Of a DNA stretch of 64,000 nt, positions 8,953 through 18,151 are shown piece by piece (the stretch's first letter is position 1; each line of letters opens with the position of its first letter). The position numbers and the translations under genes were made by a program. The stretch lies in NCBI RefSeq assembly GCF_042655385.1, contig NZ_JBHSMA010000004.1:372001-436000 (forward strand), read 5' to 3'. Origin of the DNA: Larkinella bovis (lineage in GTDB: Bacteria > Bacteroidota > Bacteroidia > Cytophagales > Spirosomataceae). The notes beneath the pieces are model-generated. The model was not told the origin of the DNA. It worked only from the letters and a program-made list of their open reading frames with translations, and did not search any database.

Positions 8953-9654
8953 TTAAAGACCTGCCTCATAGCCTTCCAGTGTCCGAATATCGGTACTGGG
9001 TTCAAGAGCGGGTTTTTCCTGCGATTGCAGCTGACTGACTAGGGTTGCAAAGCTGTCGTTACCAATGTCAAGGTCTACCATGGGTTTTATTAGGCCCGTT
9101 CGTAAATTAAAAATCCATCCGTGCAAGCAAAGCGATTGGCCACGTTGCCAGGCCGCCCGAATCAGGGGGGTACGAATCAGGTTGTGGACCTGTTCGCGAA
9201 CATTCAGTTCCACTAACCGGTCCAGTTTCGTTTGCTCGTTGGGCATGCGGTCTAGTTCCTCTTTGTACGTATCGCGGACATTCTTAATATTTTGTAGCCA
9301 ATGAGCGATCAGACCCATGGGCTGATGGTCCAGGGCGGCTTTGATGCCGCCACATTCATAATGACCGCAGACAATAATATCCTTGACCTTCAGGACATCG
9401 ACGGCATACTGCACCACACTTAACACATTAAGATCAGATACCACCACCAGGTTAGCGATGTTACGATGGACAAACAGCTCGCCTGGCTGGGTGCCGATCA
9501 ACTCATTGGCATCCACCCGGCTATCAGAACAACCGATCCACAGGGCGGTTGGCTGCTGACCTGTCGAAAGCGCTTCAAAGTAGGTCTCATCCAACTCCAG
9601 TTTATCCTGCACCCAGGCTTTATTATTCAACAGAAATTTCTCGTAGTCAAGCAC
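8953..9654 (-). CDS. can: beta-class carbonic anhydrase
   Basis: A 233-residue cytoplasmic enzyme that interconverts CO2 and bicarbonate. The zinc ligands and catalytic dyad of the beta class are all visible: C42-S-D44-S-R46 and H98-x-x-C101 in CGHYECGG. Also present are HRNIAN and the SVVQYAVDVL helix. Length is normal. The start is GTG at 9652-9654 (GTG CTT GAC TAC). Bicarbonate supply would serve the acetyl-CoA carboxylase encoded elsewhere in the window, though the genes are not linked in an operon. Confidence 0.95.
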   Translation of the reverse strand: MLDYEKFLLNNKAWVQDKLELDETYFEALSTGQQPTALWIGCSDSRVDANELIGTQPGELFVHRNIANLVVVSDLNVLSVVQYAVDVLKVKDIIVCGHYECGGIKAALDHQPMGLIAHWLQNIKNVRDTYKEELDRMPNEQTKLDRLVELNVREQVHNLIRTPLIRAAWQRGQSLCLHGWIFNLRTGLIKPMVDLDIGNDSFATLVSQLQSQEKPALEPSTDIRTLEGYEAGL

Positions 9655-9815
9655 CGTGTTTTTGATTTAGCAAGTATGGGAGCGAATGGATCGATTAGCT
9701 GGAACCTGTTTTTCGTACACATTGGCTTTTCGTTCGCCGGGTAGTGGCTCGAGCCATTCCCCGTAATTATTTTCCAGAAAGTAGGGTAACGGTGGCGTTC
9801 CACAAAGGTCAATCT

Positions 9816-10292
9816 TTACTTCCCCACGGGTTGATAAGCTTCTACTTCCTGAATCAACCGACCGATGTGATGTTGCAGATAGATCCGTTGATCGTCTATA
9901 AAAAAGGCCAGTTCATTGCTGTAATCAGTGGTAAAAAAACAACCATTGGCAAAATAGCCGTTGCCCTGATCAAAGTAACGGTTCAACCGGTTATGCTGGA
10001 GTTGAGTAGGTAAATCATCACGCAGTGCGGGAAGAGACGAGCGCATCCAGACGATCAAGGAGGTGATATCCTGTATCTTCCCGTGCACACCTACCGTATC
10101 GAAGAATTCTACTTGCTGGCCCCGCTGCCGGGCCTGAATCAGCAACGCGTCAACCGCTATGATTAATTCGGCAAAAGGAATGTGCCAGGAAGCGTCCTGG
10201 GCCGAATCCCGCTTGAAGGTGGGTGATTCCATCAGTTCATGAGCCCGTTTCAGGCAGTGGTTCAATGGATCAATGGATGGTAGGGTAGTCAT
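9816..10292 (-). CDS. hypothetical protein
   Basis: A 158-residue soluble protein with a mixed, credible composition. The first part is helical (NHCLKRAHELMESP, WHIPFAELIIAVDALLIQARQRGQQVEFFDTVGV) and the second half reads YFANGCFFTTDYSNELAFFIDDQRIYLQHHIGRLIQEVEAY, which has strand-strand-helix rhythm. No family recognised. It stands between the carbonic anhydrase and the transglutaminase operon on the same strand. Confidence 0.65.
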   Translation of the reverse strand: MTTLPSIDPLNHCLKRAHELMESPTFKRDSAQDASWHIPFAELIIAVDALLIQARQRGQQVEFFDTVGVHGKIQDITSLIVWMRSSLPALRDDLPTQLQHNRLNRYFDQGNGYFANGCFFTTDYSNELAFFIDDQRIYLQHHIGRLIQEVEAYQPVGK

Positions 10293-10593
10293 ACGAGTGG
10301 GATAAATGAGTGGAAAAGCCTTTGCGATAGGCAGATGAAAAAGAAATTACCAAACGCCCAGCGTAAAACCAGAGAAATGCCAGTAGACCGGTTTGGGTCT
10401 TACTGTGCCATAGCGTTATCTTCAGGTAAGAAACAACTAGAGGTCCGGTCGGCCAGAATCCGATAGATCGTGTCAATGGATAACGGCGTTAGGAGGAAAT
10501 TGATTCAAAATCAGGGTGTTATTAATTACAGCCTCCTGCTTTCGATCAAAACGGGTACTAAAATATCTTAGGTCGGTTTGTTCAGGTCCAGGT
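10293..10593. other. intergenic region
   Basis: Around 300 bases; a 68-codon minus-strand frame here looks like chance. No clear terminator for the operon ending at 10594. Confidence 0.35.
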
Positions 10594-11466
10594 TTAGCTT
10601 AAGCGCACCAGGCTACCTTTATACGTCAAGGATGTTTCACTTAAACCGCTAGTCCCACTTACCGGTGCAGCACCCGACGGTTGGGTGCTGCAGGCCAAGG
10701 GAATATGACTTTCAGTGGCTAACATACCTGAGGTAGGATCTAAGCCAATCCAGCCCGCACCGGGGATAAACACCTCCGCCCAGGCGTGCAAGGCCAATGA
10801 ATCCACCGGGGATGTACTCGGCATTTGAGAAAGTGATTGATCATCGGCTAGCTGGACCAGGTAACCCGAAACAAAACGGGCGGCCAAACCCAGGTGCCGA
10901 AGCAGTTGCACCAGCAGCCAGGCCGAATCCCGGCAGGATCCCACCGCCCGCTGTAGGGTTTCTTCCGCTGACTGGACGCCCGGCGCCAGCCGTTCGCTGT
11001 AGGCAATGTCCTGATAAAGTTGTTGATTCAGATCTATTAGAAAGTCGACCGTTCCTCTCCCGCTCCGATTGACCTGCCTTAGCCACTGCGTCAGCAAAGG
11101 CCCCGGTTCCGTCAGCTCCAGGTAAGCCGCCAGGTCTTTTGTCAGCTGGGCATCATACGCAAAGGGAAAGCCCAGGGCTTCCGGATCCAGCAGAAAGTCA
11201 AAGGGGTTCACCGGCTGGAACTGGGCAATCAGATGAACCTGGATGGTCATTTTTTGCAAAGCATCCGCAAAATCGATGCGTGCCACAAAATTCCCAAAGG
11301 CGTCTTGCTGCCAGTGGATCGCATGGTTTTCGGGCTGAACCGTAAGGGTATACGATTCAAGGGTGAGACGGCTATGCGCCGCCGGCCGCAGCCGAATCAG
11401 CTGGGGGGACAGAAAAACCCGCCGGTCGTAGGTGTACTGGGTCCAGTGGTTAAGAGCAACACGCAT
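10594..11466 (-). CDS. transglutaminase-like cysteine protease family protein
   Basis: A 290-residue protein. Residues 1-80 match the bacterial transglutaminase N-terminal domain (MRVALNHWTQYTYDRRVFLSPQLIRLRPAAHSR). The papain-like transglutaminase core follows: GSCRDSAWLLVQLLRHLGLAARFVSGYL gives the catalytic Cys, LHAWAEVFIPGAGWIGLDPTSG gives the His and Asp. It lacks signal peptide and membrane helices, so it is probably cytoplasmic. Family members act as amidases, proteases or crosslinkers; the substrate is unknown. It is the last gene of a leftward four-gene set with gaps of 16-26 bases (HxlR, desaturase, methyltransferase remnant, this gene). Confidence 0.88.
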   Translation of the reverse strand: MRVALNHWTQYTYDRRVFLSPQLIRLRPAAHSRLTLESYTLTVQPENHAIHWQQDAFGNFVARIDFADALQKMTIQVHLIAQFQPVNPFDFLLDPEALGFPFAYDAQLTKDLAAYLELTEPGPLLTQWLRQVNRSGRGTVDFLIDLNQQLYQDIAYSERLAPGVQSAEETLQRAVGSCRDSAWLLVQLLRHLGLAARFVSGYLVQLADDQSLSQMPSTSPVDSLALHAWAEVFIPGAGWIGLDPTSGMLATESHIPLACSTQPSGAAPVSGTSGLSETSLTYKGSLVRLS

Positions 11467-11492
11467 AATGAAACGAAGGGGCTTAGGGAAAC

Positions 11493-11996
11493 TTAGACTT
11501 TTTCAAACACCAACCGGTAATGATCCATGATTTCGCGCTGAAAACAGACCCGGTTGGGGCTCCGGCGAAAAACGGCCATCAAATCCTGAAAAGGCTGGTT
11601 GGTCAGCAACCGCGGTAGCAGCGACAGATACAGGGCGTACTTTTTTAAGTTGAAAGCCCGAAACCGTTTCCGCCATTGACCGATGGTTTCGATGTAATCC
11701 AACCGCCCGCTGGCCTGGGCCGAAGACAGCGTTACGCCCCGGCCCAGCGCCCCGCGTTCTTTGGCGTAGCGTAGAAACGGTCCCCAGCCGCAGCCCATGT
11801 CGAGCAGTCTGGAGCCTTTGCCAATGTGTAAGCTGTCGGCGATAAAGCGGTGCTTCTGCTGCTGGGCCTGCTCCAGCGTTAGCTTGAAATTACCGTTGTA
11901 CATCGCCCCGCTATAGTCGCCGGTTTGCCCCATGCTGAGCCGAAATAGTCGATCGATGGTGGAGTAGGTAAACGCCAGATCCTGTTGATTTGCCAT
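11493..11996 (-). pseudogene. cyclopropane-fatty-acid synthase-like methyltransferase with internal in-frame deletion
   Basis: A 167-residue open frame joining the start and the end of a much longer family. Residues 1-105 carry the N-terminal approach helix and SAM motif I (LLDMGCGWGPFLRYA, then GVTLSSAQ). Straight after that it jumps to LDYIETIGQWRKRFRAFN...FQREIMDHYRLVFEK, which is the extreme C-terminal end of CFA-synthase-like enzymes. Full-length relatives are about 280-400 residues, so roughly 110 or more residues with the catalytic acid and bicarbonate-binding parts are missing. The frame is kept. It probably cannot methylate unsaturated acyl chains, though its context beside a desaturase fits that original role. 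Confidence 0.75.
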
Positions 11997-12020
11997 GGTG
12001 TTTGTGAAGCAAGTCCTGGC

Positions 12021-13112
12021 TTAGGCAGCCAGGGTGGTGGACGGGCGACCTAATAGTTTCAGCAGCCGGTAGTGAGAGCGAAGCGCCGAGAAGAAGCTGG
12101 GATTTTCCAGGTAGGGAAGATCAAAGTCCTGCGCCGTTTGCCGGATAATGGCCGTCAGGGCCGGATAGTGAATGTGGCAGATTTTAGGAAACAGGTGGTG
12201 TTCAATCTGACGGTTTAGACCGCCACAGAAAAAGGCGGCTATGGCCGAACGGGGGGCAAAGTTGGCCGTCGTGCGCAGCTGGTGAACCGCCCAGGCTTCC
12301 TGAATTCCCACACCTTCGGTGGGGACCGGAAACGCCGTACCCTCCACCACGTGGGCTAACTGAAAAACCAGCCCGATGATCAAGCCTTCCACTACGTGCA
12401 TCACTACAAAACCAATCGCCAGTTGCCCAAGCGTGATGTCCAGAAGCCAGTAGGGCAGCACCAGAAAAAAGAAATAATAAGCGGCTTTGCTCGCAAACAG
12501 CATGATGTACTGCTGACGGGGATGCACTGAATTGTCATACTGCCCAATTTGGGCCTTGAAAAACTTGAGATAGTCCTTGCGAAACACCCAGGAAAGGGAA
12601 GCCAGGCCGTAGAGCGGAAAAGCATAGTAGTGCTGAAAACGCTGCCAGGGCCGCAGGGGCTCATCGGTATCGACCCGGATCAGGCCCGGCGCAATTTCGA
12701 TGTCCTCATCGTGGCCCGGAATGTTCGTATACGTATGGTGCACCACGTTGTGGGTGATTTTCCAGACGTAGGGGTTGGCCCCCAGCAGATAAAACGTGTC
12801 GCCCAGCAGGCGGTTAATCCAGCCCTTCGATGAAAAAGCACCGTGCAGGGCATCATGCGAAATGTTGAAGCCGATAAAAGCGGCAAAAGCGCCTAATCCT
12901 ACGCATAGCGCCAACATGGCCCAGGGGCCAAATTGGTTTGACAGTAGCAGGCCATAGAGCGTCAGATAGCCCCCTAAAAAAAAGAGTGCTTTGGTCCACA
13001 TGGCGCCATTGGCGTGGGTGGAAAGGTCCTTTTCTTTGAAATAGGCGTCGACCCGCTGACGGACCGTGGCAAAGAAGGGGGATCGGGTTGTGTTGATGAA
13101 TTTGAGTGGCAT
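12021..13112 (-). CDS. membrane fatty acid desaturase (acyl-CoA/linoleoyl-type)
   Basis: A 363-residue integral membrane di-iron enzyme that introduces a double bond in acyl chains. The three histidine boxes are visible: H86-DALH, H121-NVVHH and, near residue 310, QIEHHLFP; Q in the last box is typical of front-end/linoleoyl-CoA-type desaturases. Four or so membrane segments lie between them. The start at 13112 (MPLKFINTTRSPFF) is preferred over an upstream one at 13190, because the upstream start would overlap the HxlR gene by over 60 bases. It is 16 bases downstream of that regulator and 24 bases upstream of the methyltransferase remnant, so it is likely controlled by HxlR. Confidence 0.9.
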   Translation of the reverse strand: MPLKFINTTRSPFFATVRQRVDAYFKEKDLSTHANGAMWTKALFFLGGYLTLYGLLLSNQFGPWAMLALCVGLGAFAAFIGFNISHDALHGAFSSKGWINRLLGDTFYLLGANPYVWKITHNVVHHTYTNIPGHDEDIEIAPGLIRVDTDEPLRPWQRFQHYYAFPLYGLASLSWVFRKDYLKFFKAQIGQYDNSVHPRQQYIMLFASKAAYYFFFLVLPYWLLDITLGQLAIGFVVMHVVEGLIIGLVFQLAHVVEGTAFPVPTEGVGIQEAWAVHQLRTTANFAPRSAIAAFFCGGLNRQIEHHLFPKICHIHYPALTAIIRQTAQDFDLPYLENPSFFSALRSHYRLLKLLGRPSTTLAA

Positions 13113-13128
13113 AAAGAACAAAAGAATG

Positions 13129-13461
13129 TCAGGTAAAGAGTTGGCCAACCTGTGGCAGTTGGCGCAGCATGGGTAAAGCCAAAAGGCCATTTGGGGTCAG
13201 TGAATAATCGACCCGGGAGGGCAGTTCGGCGTAGACGTTTCGACGGAGTACGCCCAAGGCTACGAGTGCTTTCAGCTCGCCGGCCAGCATTTTCTCACTG
13301 ATAGCGGGTAGTTGCTGCCGGAGTTGGCCGAAGCGAAACGTATGTTCACCAAGAAGTAGAATCAGGTACAATCGCCATTTGCCCGATACGACGGCCAGGA
13401 CTTTGCGGATGTGGGTATATTCCACCTCAAGCGGTAAGTTGTTTCGGTTCTTTTGGGGCAT
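13129..13461 (-). CDS. HxlR-family winged-helix transcriptional regulator
   Basis: A 110-residue regulator if started at 13461 (MPQKNRNNLPLEVEYTHIRKVL); an upstream ATG at 13506 adds 15 poorly conserved residues. The winged helix is clear: GKWRLYLILLLGEHTFRFGQLRQQLPAISEKMLAGELKALVALGVLRRNVYAE.PSRVDYSLTPNG. The usual N-terminal Cys of redox-sensing HxlR members is absent; most relatives begin with a CP motif that is not present here. First gene of the lipid operon. Two palindromes upstream (13550 and 13687) are candidate operators, so autoregulation is likely. Confidence 0.9.
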   Translation of the reverse strand: MPQKNRNNLPLEVEYTHIRKVLAVVSGKWRLYLILLLGEHTFRFGQLRQQLPAISEKMLAGELKALVALGVLRRNVYAELPSRVDYSLTPNGLLALPMLRQLPQVGQLFT

Positions 13462-13549
13462 CGTAGTTGATTTTAGACCATGAACCGATTTAATCAGGTC
13501 ACCCACCGGGCCCCAGGTAAAACCAGAAAAGGGAAGTGATACGTAGAAA

Positions 13550-13568
13550 ACTTACAGGTGTTGTAAGG
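13550..13568. promoter_or_regulatory. candidate HxlR operator, site 1
   Basis: Inverted repeat CTTACA-GGTGT-TGTAAG, 89 bases upstream of the regulator's start. Its half-sites are the same as those of site 2. Confidence 0.5.
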
Positions 13569-13686
13569 AAACGGACTGTTAAGGCTAAACCGTCGTCGGG
13601 CGGCTGTCGCCGACGATTTTACAACTGCTGAAGTGAGGAAAGTAACCGGTGAAGCCTCGGTAGAGACGCTCTAAAAGGCCTTATAA

Positions 13687-13704
13687 ACTTACAACGTTGT
13701 AAGT
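13687..13704. promoter_or_regulatory. candidate HxlR operator, site 2
   Basis: Perfect 18-base palindrome ACTTACAACGTTGTAAGT. It repeats the half-site of site 1 about 137 bases away. The form matches the short palindromes bound by HxlR proteins. Confidence 0.5.
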
Positions 13705-14294
13705 AACCAACTAAGTTCACGGGCTGTAAAATTTAGCAGTATGGGCTGATCAACGTGTGCCATGATTATTGGAACGGCCAAAGCCTACCACTCCTAGGAG
13801 TCTTTAGGCCGCTGCCGGTGATCTCGGAGGGGTTCGAAAGAAAGCACAGTAATTTCAAGCCGCCTTGCCGGGACAGCGTTTACAACACGAGCTTTTCTTT
13901 GGATGCTTTCTTAGTACCGGGACCGCCGGACGGTCTATTTAGTAAAGAAGTCCAATTTGACTTCATTGGTGTAGGGCGGTTTCAGGGTAATCCAACCGTC
14001 CTAATTTTGGGGAAGCTTACCCCAAGGAGTGATATTCTCAGGCAACTGGCTGAAGCGGTTTATTCCCTTTTCCAACAGTTCTGTCTTGTTTGACCAAAAT
14101 TTATAACTTTCTGAACCTACTGTTCTATATAGCTTTTTATTTACTTTTTCTTAAAAACAACGGGCCAAAAAGTAGGGCCACAGAATTTATTGCGATTAAC
14201 TTGTTGGGACTAACTTGTTGAGCCTATCTGTTCACGTTTTATAAGTAGCATTAAATCATTTTAAAAATACCAATTTTTAATTCTGTGATAGTTA

Positions 14295-15263
14295 TTAAGC
14301 TAGAATCAAACCTGGTTTCAATTGGAGCCGCTCTTTAAATTCTTCTGGAATGGATGGCCAGTGCTCAGTTAATAAATCAACTAGTTGCCGACCATTGACA
14401 GTTCCTATTCGTGGATAACCAGATTCTGTTGCTATGTCGAGAGCGGCTGCTTGAAAATCGGCCGTGGTGACAAATGCCCCTTGTGCTCCAGCTGGTATGT
14501 TGGCTCGAAGTGCTTTTACTTCTTTAGCACTTATTCGTGCGTTAATTTGGTAGCGTTTAACCTGAACGATCAGTTGAATTTTTGCCATGTTAGCTATATT
14601 AAGCTGACCTCGTACATCAACTCCACCATCGTGAGGCTGACCCGTGTGCTGAGCCTCAAAGCCAACAGCTGTCAATAGATGCATTATAAGCAGTTCAAAT
14701 TCCGTAGCATCAAGTTCTAATAGCCGTTTTAAAACCACTTCTGTGTGATTGTGGCTTTGCTGGATGACGATTGGGGAAGCAAGTTCAGGTCGCTTTATAG
14801 TCTCGAAGAATTCAGTATCATTACTGATCTGAAAAACTGTTAAGCTGGATCCGAGTGTATTTTGCATTGGAATCGACAATGATCCACGACGTATTACATT
14901 TGATGACCAGCTAATCTTCTTTCTTTGTGTGAAAGGACAACCGTCAGCATCTGTTCCGAGGAAATAGGGATTTTCTTGCACCTGACCATAATGTAATATA
15001 TTGGTGTCAGCTGCCGGAGTGATTACGTAATCATTAGGCTTAATGTCAAAAAGAAAACGGGCTATTTGGCCAACGTGTTGGCCAATTACAAGATTACTAG
15101 TTATCAAAGGATTAGCATCTCGGTAAAGTTGTTTGATTGCTTCTCGGTCATGGATACGCGCAAGATCTTGACCATCAAGCCAACCTACCGCAGCATAATG
15201 GCCATTCAGAAACCGGCTTGTATACTGACCGTACATAGCGCGGATGCAATAAACACTTGGCAT
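14295..15263 (-). CDS. Mrr-like restriction endonuclease
   Basis: A 322-residue protein. The C-terminal 130 residues are an Mrr_cat / PD-(D/E)XK endonuclease domain: LDATEFELLIMHLLTAVGFEAQHTG, then GGVDVRG giving the active-site Asp, then IQLIVQVKRY giving Q-x-K, then AKEVKALRANIPAGAQGAFVTTADF. The N-terminal ~190 residues (CIRAMYGQYTSRFLNGHYAAVGWL..) look like the PUA-like/EVE-type reader found in modification-dependent restriction enzymes, which is inference. Likely a type IV nuclease that cuts modified foreign DNA. It is more AT-rich than core genes and lies 129 bases downstream of the Res gene on the same strand, forming a small restriction island. Confidence 0.85.
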   Translation of the reverse strand: MPSVYCIRAMYGQYTSRFLNGHYAAVGWLDGQDLARIHDREAIKQLYRDANPLITSNLVIGQHVGQIARFLFDIKPNDYVITPAADTNILHYGQVQENPYFLGTDADGCPFTQRKKISWSSNVIRRGSLSIPMQNTLGSSLTVFQISNDTEFFETIKRPELASPIVIQQSHNHTEVVLKRLLELDATEFELLIMHLLTAVGFEAQHTGQPHDGGVDVRGQLNIANMAKIQLIVQVKRYQINARISAKEVKALRANIPAGAQGAFVTTADFQAAALDIATESGYPRIGTVNGRQLVDLLTEHWPSIPEEFKERLQLKPGLILA

Positions 15264-15392
15264 AAGCTGTTCTATTCAACTAAAAAAATGAATAAATGAG
15301 ACTATTTATGGAAGGTTAGCTATGATAAGCTTGCTGATTATCAGTTCATTTTTAGGCCTTTTTTAATTGTATACCATAGTCAAAGAGGGATC

Positions 15393-18074
15393 CTACAATT
15401 CTCGAATTGTATTGCTCACATCTGCTAGGGTATAAGCGCCTTTTACTTCTTTGGTCTCGAACACCATAAAATATCGGTAATTATTACCGGCCTTACTTGC
15501 CCAAAAATTTCCTAATCTGACCTTTTCTGCTGAGTCAGGTCCTTCCAAATAATCGCCTTTAGTCTCTAATAATATGATTTTGCCACGTTTAGTAACGACA
15601 ATAAAATCAGGATAATGGTTGATGAAGCCATTGATGACAAAGCCCCGCCCACGTTCTAAGTTGCGCGTCCAAAAAGCCACACTCTCTAAATTGGCAATAG
15701 CATCGATTACCTTTTCTTCAAACGAGTTAACCTTGCCTTCACGGACATACAACGATTTGATCAGGTCTTTACCCGTTTCCGTAGGAGCAATGGTACTTGG
15801 AAAGGTAAAAGACGGACGAAGGAATAATTTATCTTTATCGAGCCATAAACCGAACATTTTTTCAGCGTGCGCTGTGGTAAGAACTTCGATCTTCTGTTTG
15901 ATGCGTTGGCTATAGTTGTACTCCTGAGCAATTAAGTCCTGAAACTGTTCTTCAGTTAAATCTTCGAGTACCTGCCGAATATACCACTCGACATCCTTAT
16001 CTGATATTGGCTTAAAATTTCCCAGCCGTTTTAAAATTTGGCGTGTCATGGTCTTGATCTGCCCATCACGAGTCTGATTGGGAAGAATATTGCCTAATAG
16101 TGCATCTTTAATATCCCCATCGATATGACTGAATCTAGGAGTATACTCGTTTTTGTTGCCTTCTTCTAAATCTACCTTGTACAGTTCCGAATCGACACTG
16201 CCAAAATCAATGTTTCGGTCCGCTTTTCGTAGGTTAAAATCGGATAATAAGGCTTCTTTTTTCAACAGAACTTCTTCATCACCAAAAATGCCGGTTGAAA
16301 CACGTTGGTAAAACTGCGGCAATTGGATTGCCTTGGCCTGGTCCTGGAACTGATCTTTGAATTTGTACTGATTGACCAGATCTGCCAGTAAAGGAGATGT
16401 TTCTTCTTCCATTTTTTTCACGCGCTCGTCAAATTGAACGGATTCATCCAGGGCTTTCTGTACAATATCGGAAATATCTGTACCCGTCGATGATCCGTTG
16501 TCTTCGGGCAAGCCGCTAAGGGGAACTGTGCCGACATACTGGATTGCTGCGGCATCAAGCTCGTCATTGTTGGAAGAATTGGCCGTATTCTGTACGGGAG
16601 TAAAAAGTAATTCGAGTGGATCACCAACGGAATTGACCACCGGCTCGTTGTCTGGGGCTTCAATGGCCCGATAATCTTTTGCACTGAAACCGGCTTTATT
16701 CAATCCATTGACAATGTTTTGTAACGTTTCCCGGAATTTCGAGGAAGCGGTTAACACATAGCTTAGATTCAGTAAGGGTGATTTATGGCGTCTAACGTGC
16801 GGCTGGCGCAGTACCCGACCCAAAATCTGCTCCACATCGACTGCCGATGAGCGGTCAGCCAAAGAGGCCAGGATATAGGCAAACGGACAGTCCCAGCCTT
16901 CTTTCAACGCATTGACGGTGATAATGTATCGAACGGGGCAATCAGTAGACATAAGATTAATACCCTTCAATTCGTCAATAGTAGCCGTCTTGATCTTAAT
17001 CTGATCGCCGGGAATACCCGCGTCAACAAGTGTTTTCTTAATTTTTTCAAAGGTTTGATTGTCTTCTCCGGTTTTGGGTTGGGCTTGAAACAGCACGATG
17101 GGCCGGATGTACTTACCTCCGGTTTTACGCTCCTCATTAGCCAGCAGTTCAAGTCGTCGTTGTAAGCTTAAAGCGGAGTTGATAACCTCTATACGTTCTT
17201 TTTTCTGGTTGTAAACGATTACCGGCAGCTTCACCATGTTTTCTTTCTTCAGCTCCAGTGCGTCCACAAAACTGATGATGTTGCTGTTTTTGCGAGGAGT
17301 TGCTGTCAGGTCCAGGATAAAAGCCGGATTGAGGTTGCGCAGCATCTCGACACTGAGTTCGCTTTCAGCATTATGGCTTTCGTCGACGACTAGAACAGGG
17401 GATAGGCTCCGGATAACATTGATGACCGCCGTTTCGTCGGTCCCTTCCAGAATATGCGTGGTGGCATTGTTGCGTTCTGTATTGAAGGAGGCAAAGCTGA
17501 TGTTGTTACCGTTTTCCTGGAACAGTTTCCGATCTTCTTTATTTTTGGCCCGAAGAGAATCAAAACTCATCACAATGATGCTCAATTGCCCCTGTATGGC
17601 TGTTGCGTTGAAACTCGCTCCGCTGATTAGGGCCTGTTTGTCGTAGATTTCGACGCGGTTTTGAAAATGCGAATTGATTTTCTGTCGGTACGGATGATCA
17701 GGGTTGCGCAGGTTCTGGATGGTTTGTTGTAAAATGGGGTTTGAAGGAACCAACCAGACGACAACATTGGCTGGCTGTCCGGATGGGCCGTTGGATTCAA
17801 CCTTTTCGAAAATCGTTCGGAGGGCGTTGCAGGCAATAAAGGTCTTTCCACCGGCTGTCGGGACTTTAATGCAGATGTGGGGTACCGGATGGCCTGCCGC
17901 ATCCTGCACATTGTTCTTGTAGGGTTCGACAATGGTACCGGGAAAAGGCCGATAACCCTTGTTCAGCCAAAAATCATAGAAAGAATCACGCACCCGGCCA
18001 TTGGTACGTTGCAATTGATCGAGAAACAGGCCCAAGTCGTTTATAACGCCCTGTTGATACGGTTTTAGCTCCAT
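15393..18074 (-). CDS. type III-like restriction helicase-nuclease (Res subunit)
   Basis: An 893-residue superfamily 2 helicase with a nuclease tail. Motif I is KVPTAGGKT (residues 70-78), motif II VVDESHNAES (near 230), motif III LTATPR, motif VI region QILGRVLRQPHVRRH. Near the C-terminus NGFINHYPDFIVVTKRGKIILLETKGD gives the PD-(D/E)XK nuclease of type III Res proteins. Res enzymes need the Mod methyltransferase for recognition and self-protection. Here the upstream partner is reduced to a short tail at 18080-18151, cut by an IS256 element. Without Mod this Res is expected to be inactive or dependent on a partner elsewhere in the genome. Confidence 0.92.
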   Translation of the reverse strand: MELKPYQQGVINDLGLFLDQLQRTNGRVRDSFYDFWLNKGYRPFPGTIVEPYKNNVQDAAGHPVPHICIKVPTAGGKTFIACNALRTIFEKVESNGPSGQPANVVVWLVPSNPILQQTIQNLRNPDHPYRQKINSHFQNRVEIYDKQALISGASFNATAIQGQLSIIVMSFDSLRAKNKEDRKLFQENGNNISFASFNTERNNATTHILEGTDETAVINVIRSLSPVLVVDESHNAESELSVEMLRNLNPAFILDLTATPRKNSNIISFVDALELKKENMVKLPVIVYNQKKERIEVINSALSLQRRLELLANEERKTGGKYIRPIVLFQAQPKTGEDNQTFEKIKKTLVDAGIPGDQIKIKTATIDELKGINLMSTDCPVRYIITVNALKEGWDCPFAYILASLADRSSAVDVEQILGRVLRQPHVRRHKSPLLNLSYVLTASSKFRETLQNIVNGLNKAGFSAKDYRAIEAPDNEPVVNSVGDPLELLFTPVQNTANSSNNDELDAAAIQYVGTVPLSGLPEDNGSSTGTDISDIVQKALDESVQFDERVKKMEEETSPLLADLVNQYKFKDQFQDQAKAIQLPQFYQRVSTGIFGDEEVLLKKEALLSDFNLRKADRNIDFGSVDSELYKVDLEEGNKNEYTPRFSHIDGDIKDALLGNILPNQTRDGQIKTMTRQILKRLGNFKPISDKDVEWYIRQVLEDLTEEQFQDLIAQEYNYSQRIKQKIEVLTTAHAEKMFGLWLDKDKLFLRPSFTFPSTIAPTETGKDLIKSLYVREGKVNSFEEKVIDAIANLESVAFWTRNLERGRGFVINGFINHYPDFIVVTKRGKIILLETKGDYLEGPDSAEKVRLGNFWASKAGNNYRYFMVFETKEVKGAYTLADVSNTIREL

Positions 18075-18079
18075 AGCAT

Positions 18080-18151
18080 TTACAGCCGGGTGATGTCGCG
18101 GGGAATTTTCTTGAAAATGATGTGCTTTTGTTGCAGATAGTCGTCACGGAT
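18080..18151 (-). pseudogene. C-terminal remnant of the gene upstream of res (probably mod)
   Basis: Between the IS256 end and the Res start an open frame reads YIRDDYLQQKHIIFKKIPRDITRL and stops 5 bases before the Res ATG. The position and the near-overlap with res are those of a type III-like Mod methyltransferase gene. The basic, short C-terminal end fits, but 23 residues are too few to prove identity. The rest of the gene is absent, and it is not on the other side of the IS either. Confidence 0.55.

Larger units (their letters stand above)
13507..14294. other. long intergenic region upstream of the lipid operon
   Basis: About 790 bases. It holds the two palindromes listed separately, a G/C hairpin at 13594-13615, a 112-codon plus-strand frame at 13755 that I do not believe, and an AT-rich tail with the decamer TAACTTGTTG repeated in tandem near 14200-14220. 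Confidence 0.4.

Noticed and set aside
13755..14093. 112-codon plus-strand frame upstream of the Mrr-like gene
   Set aside because: No recognisable domain, odd composition and no neighbour on its strand; could be a decayed gene but nothing supports it.
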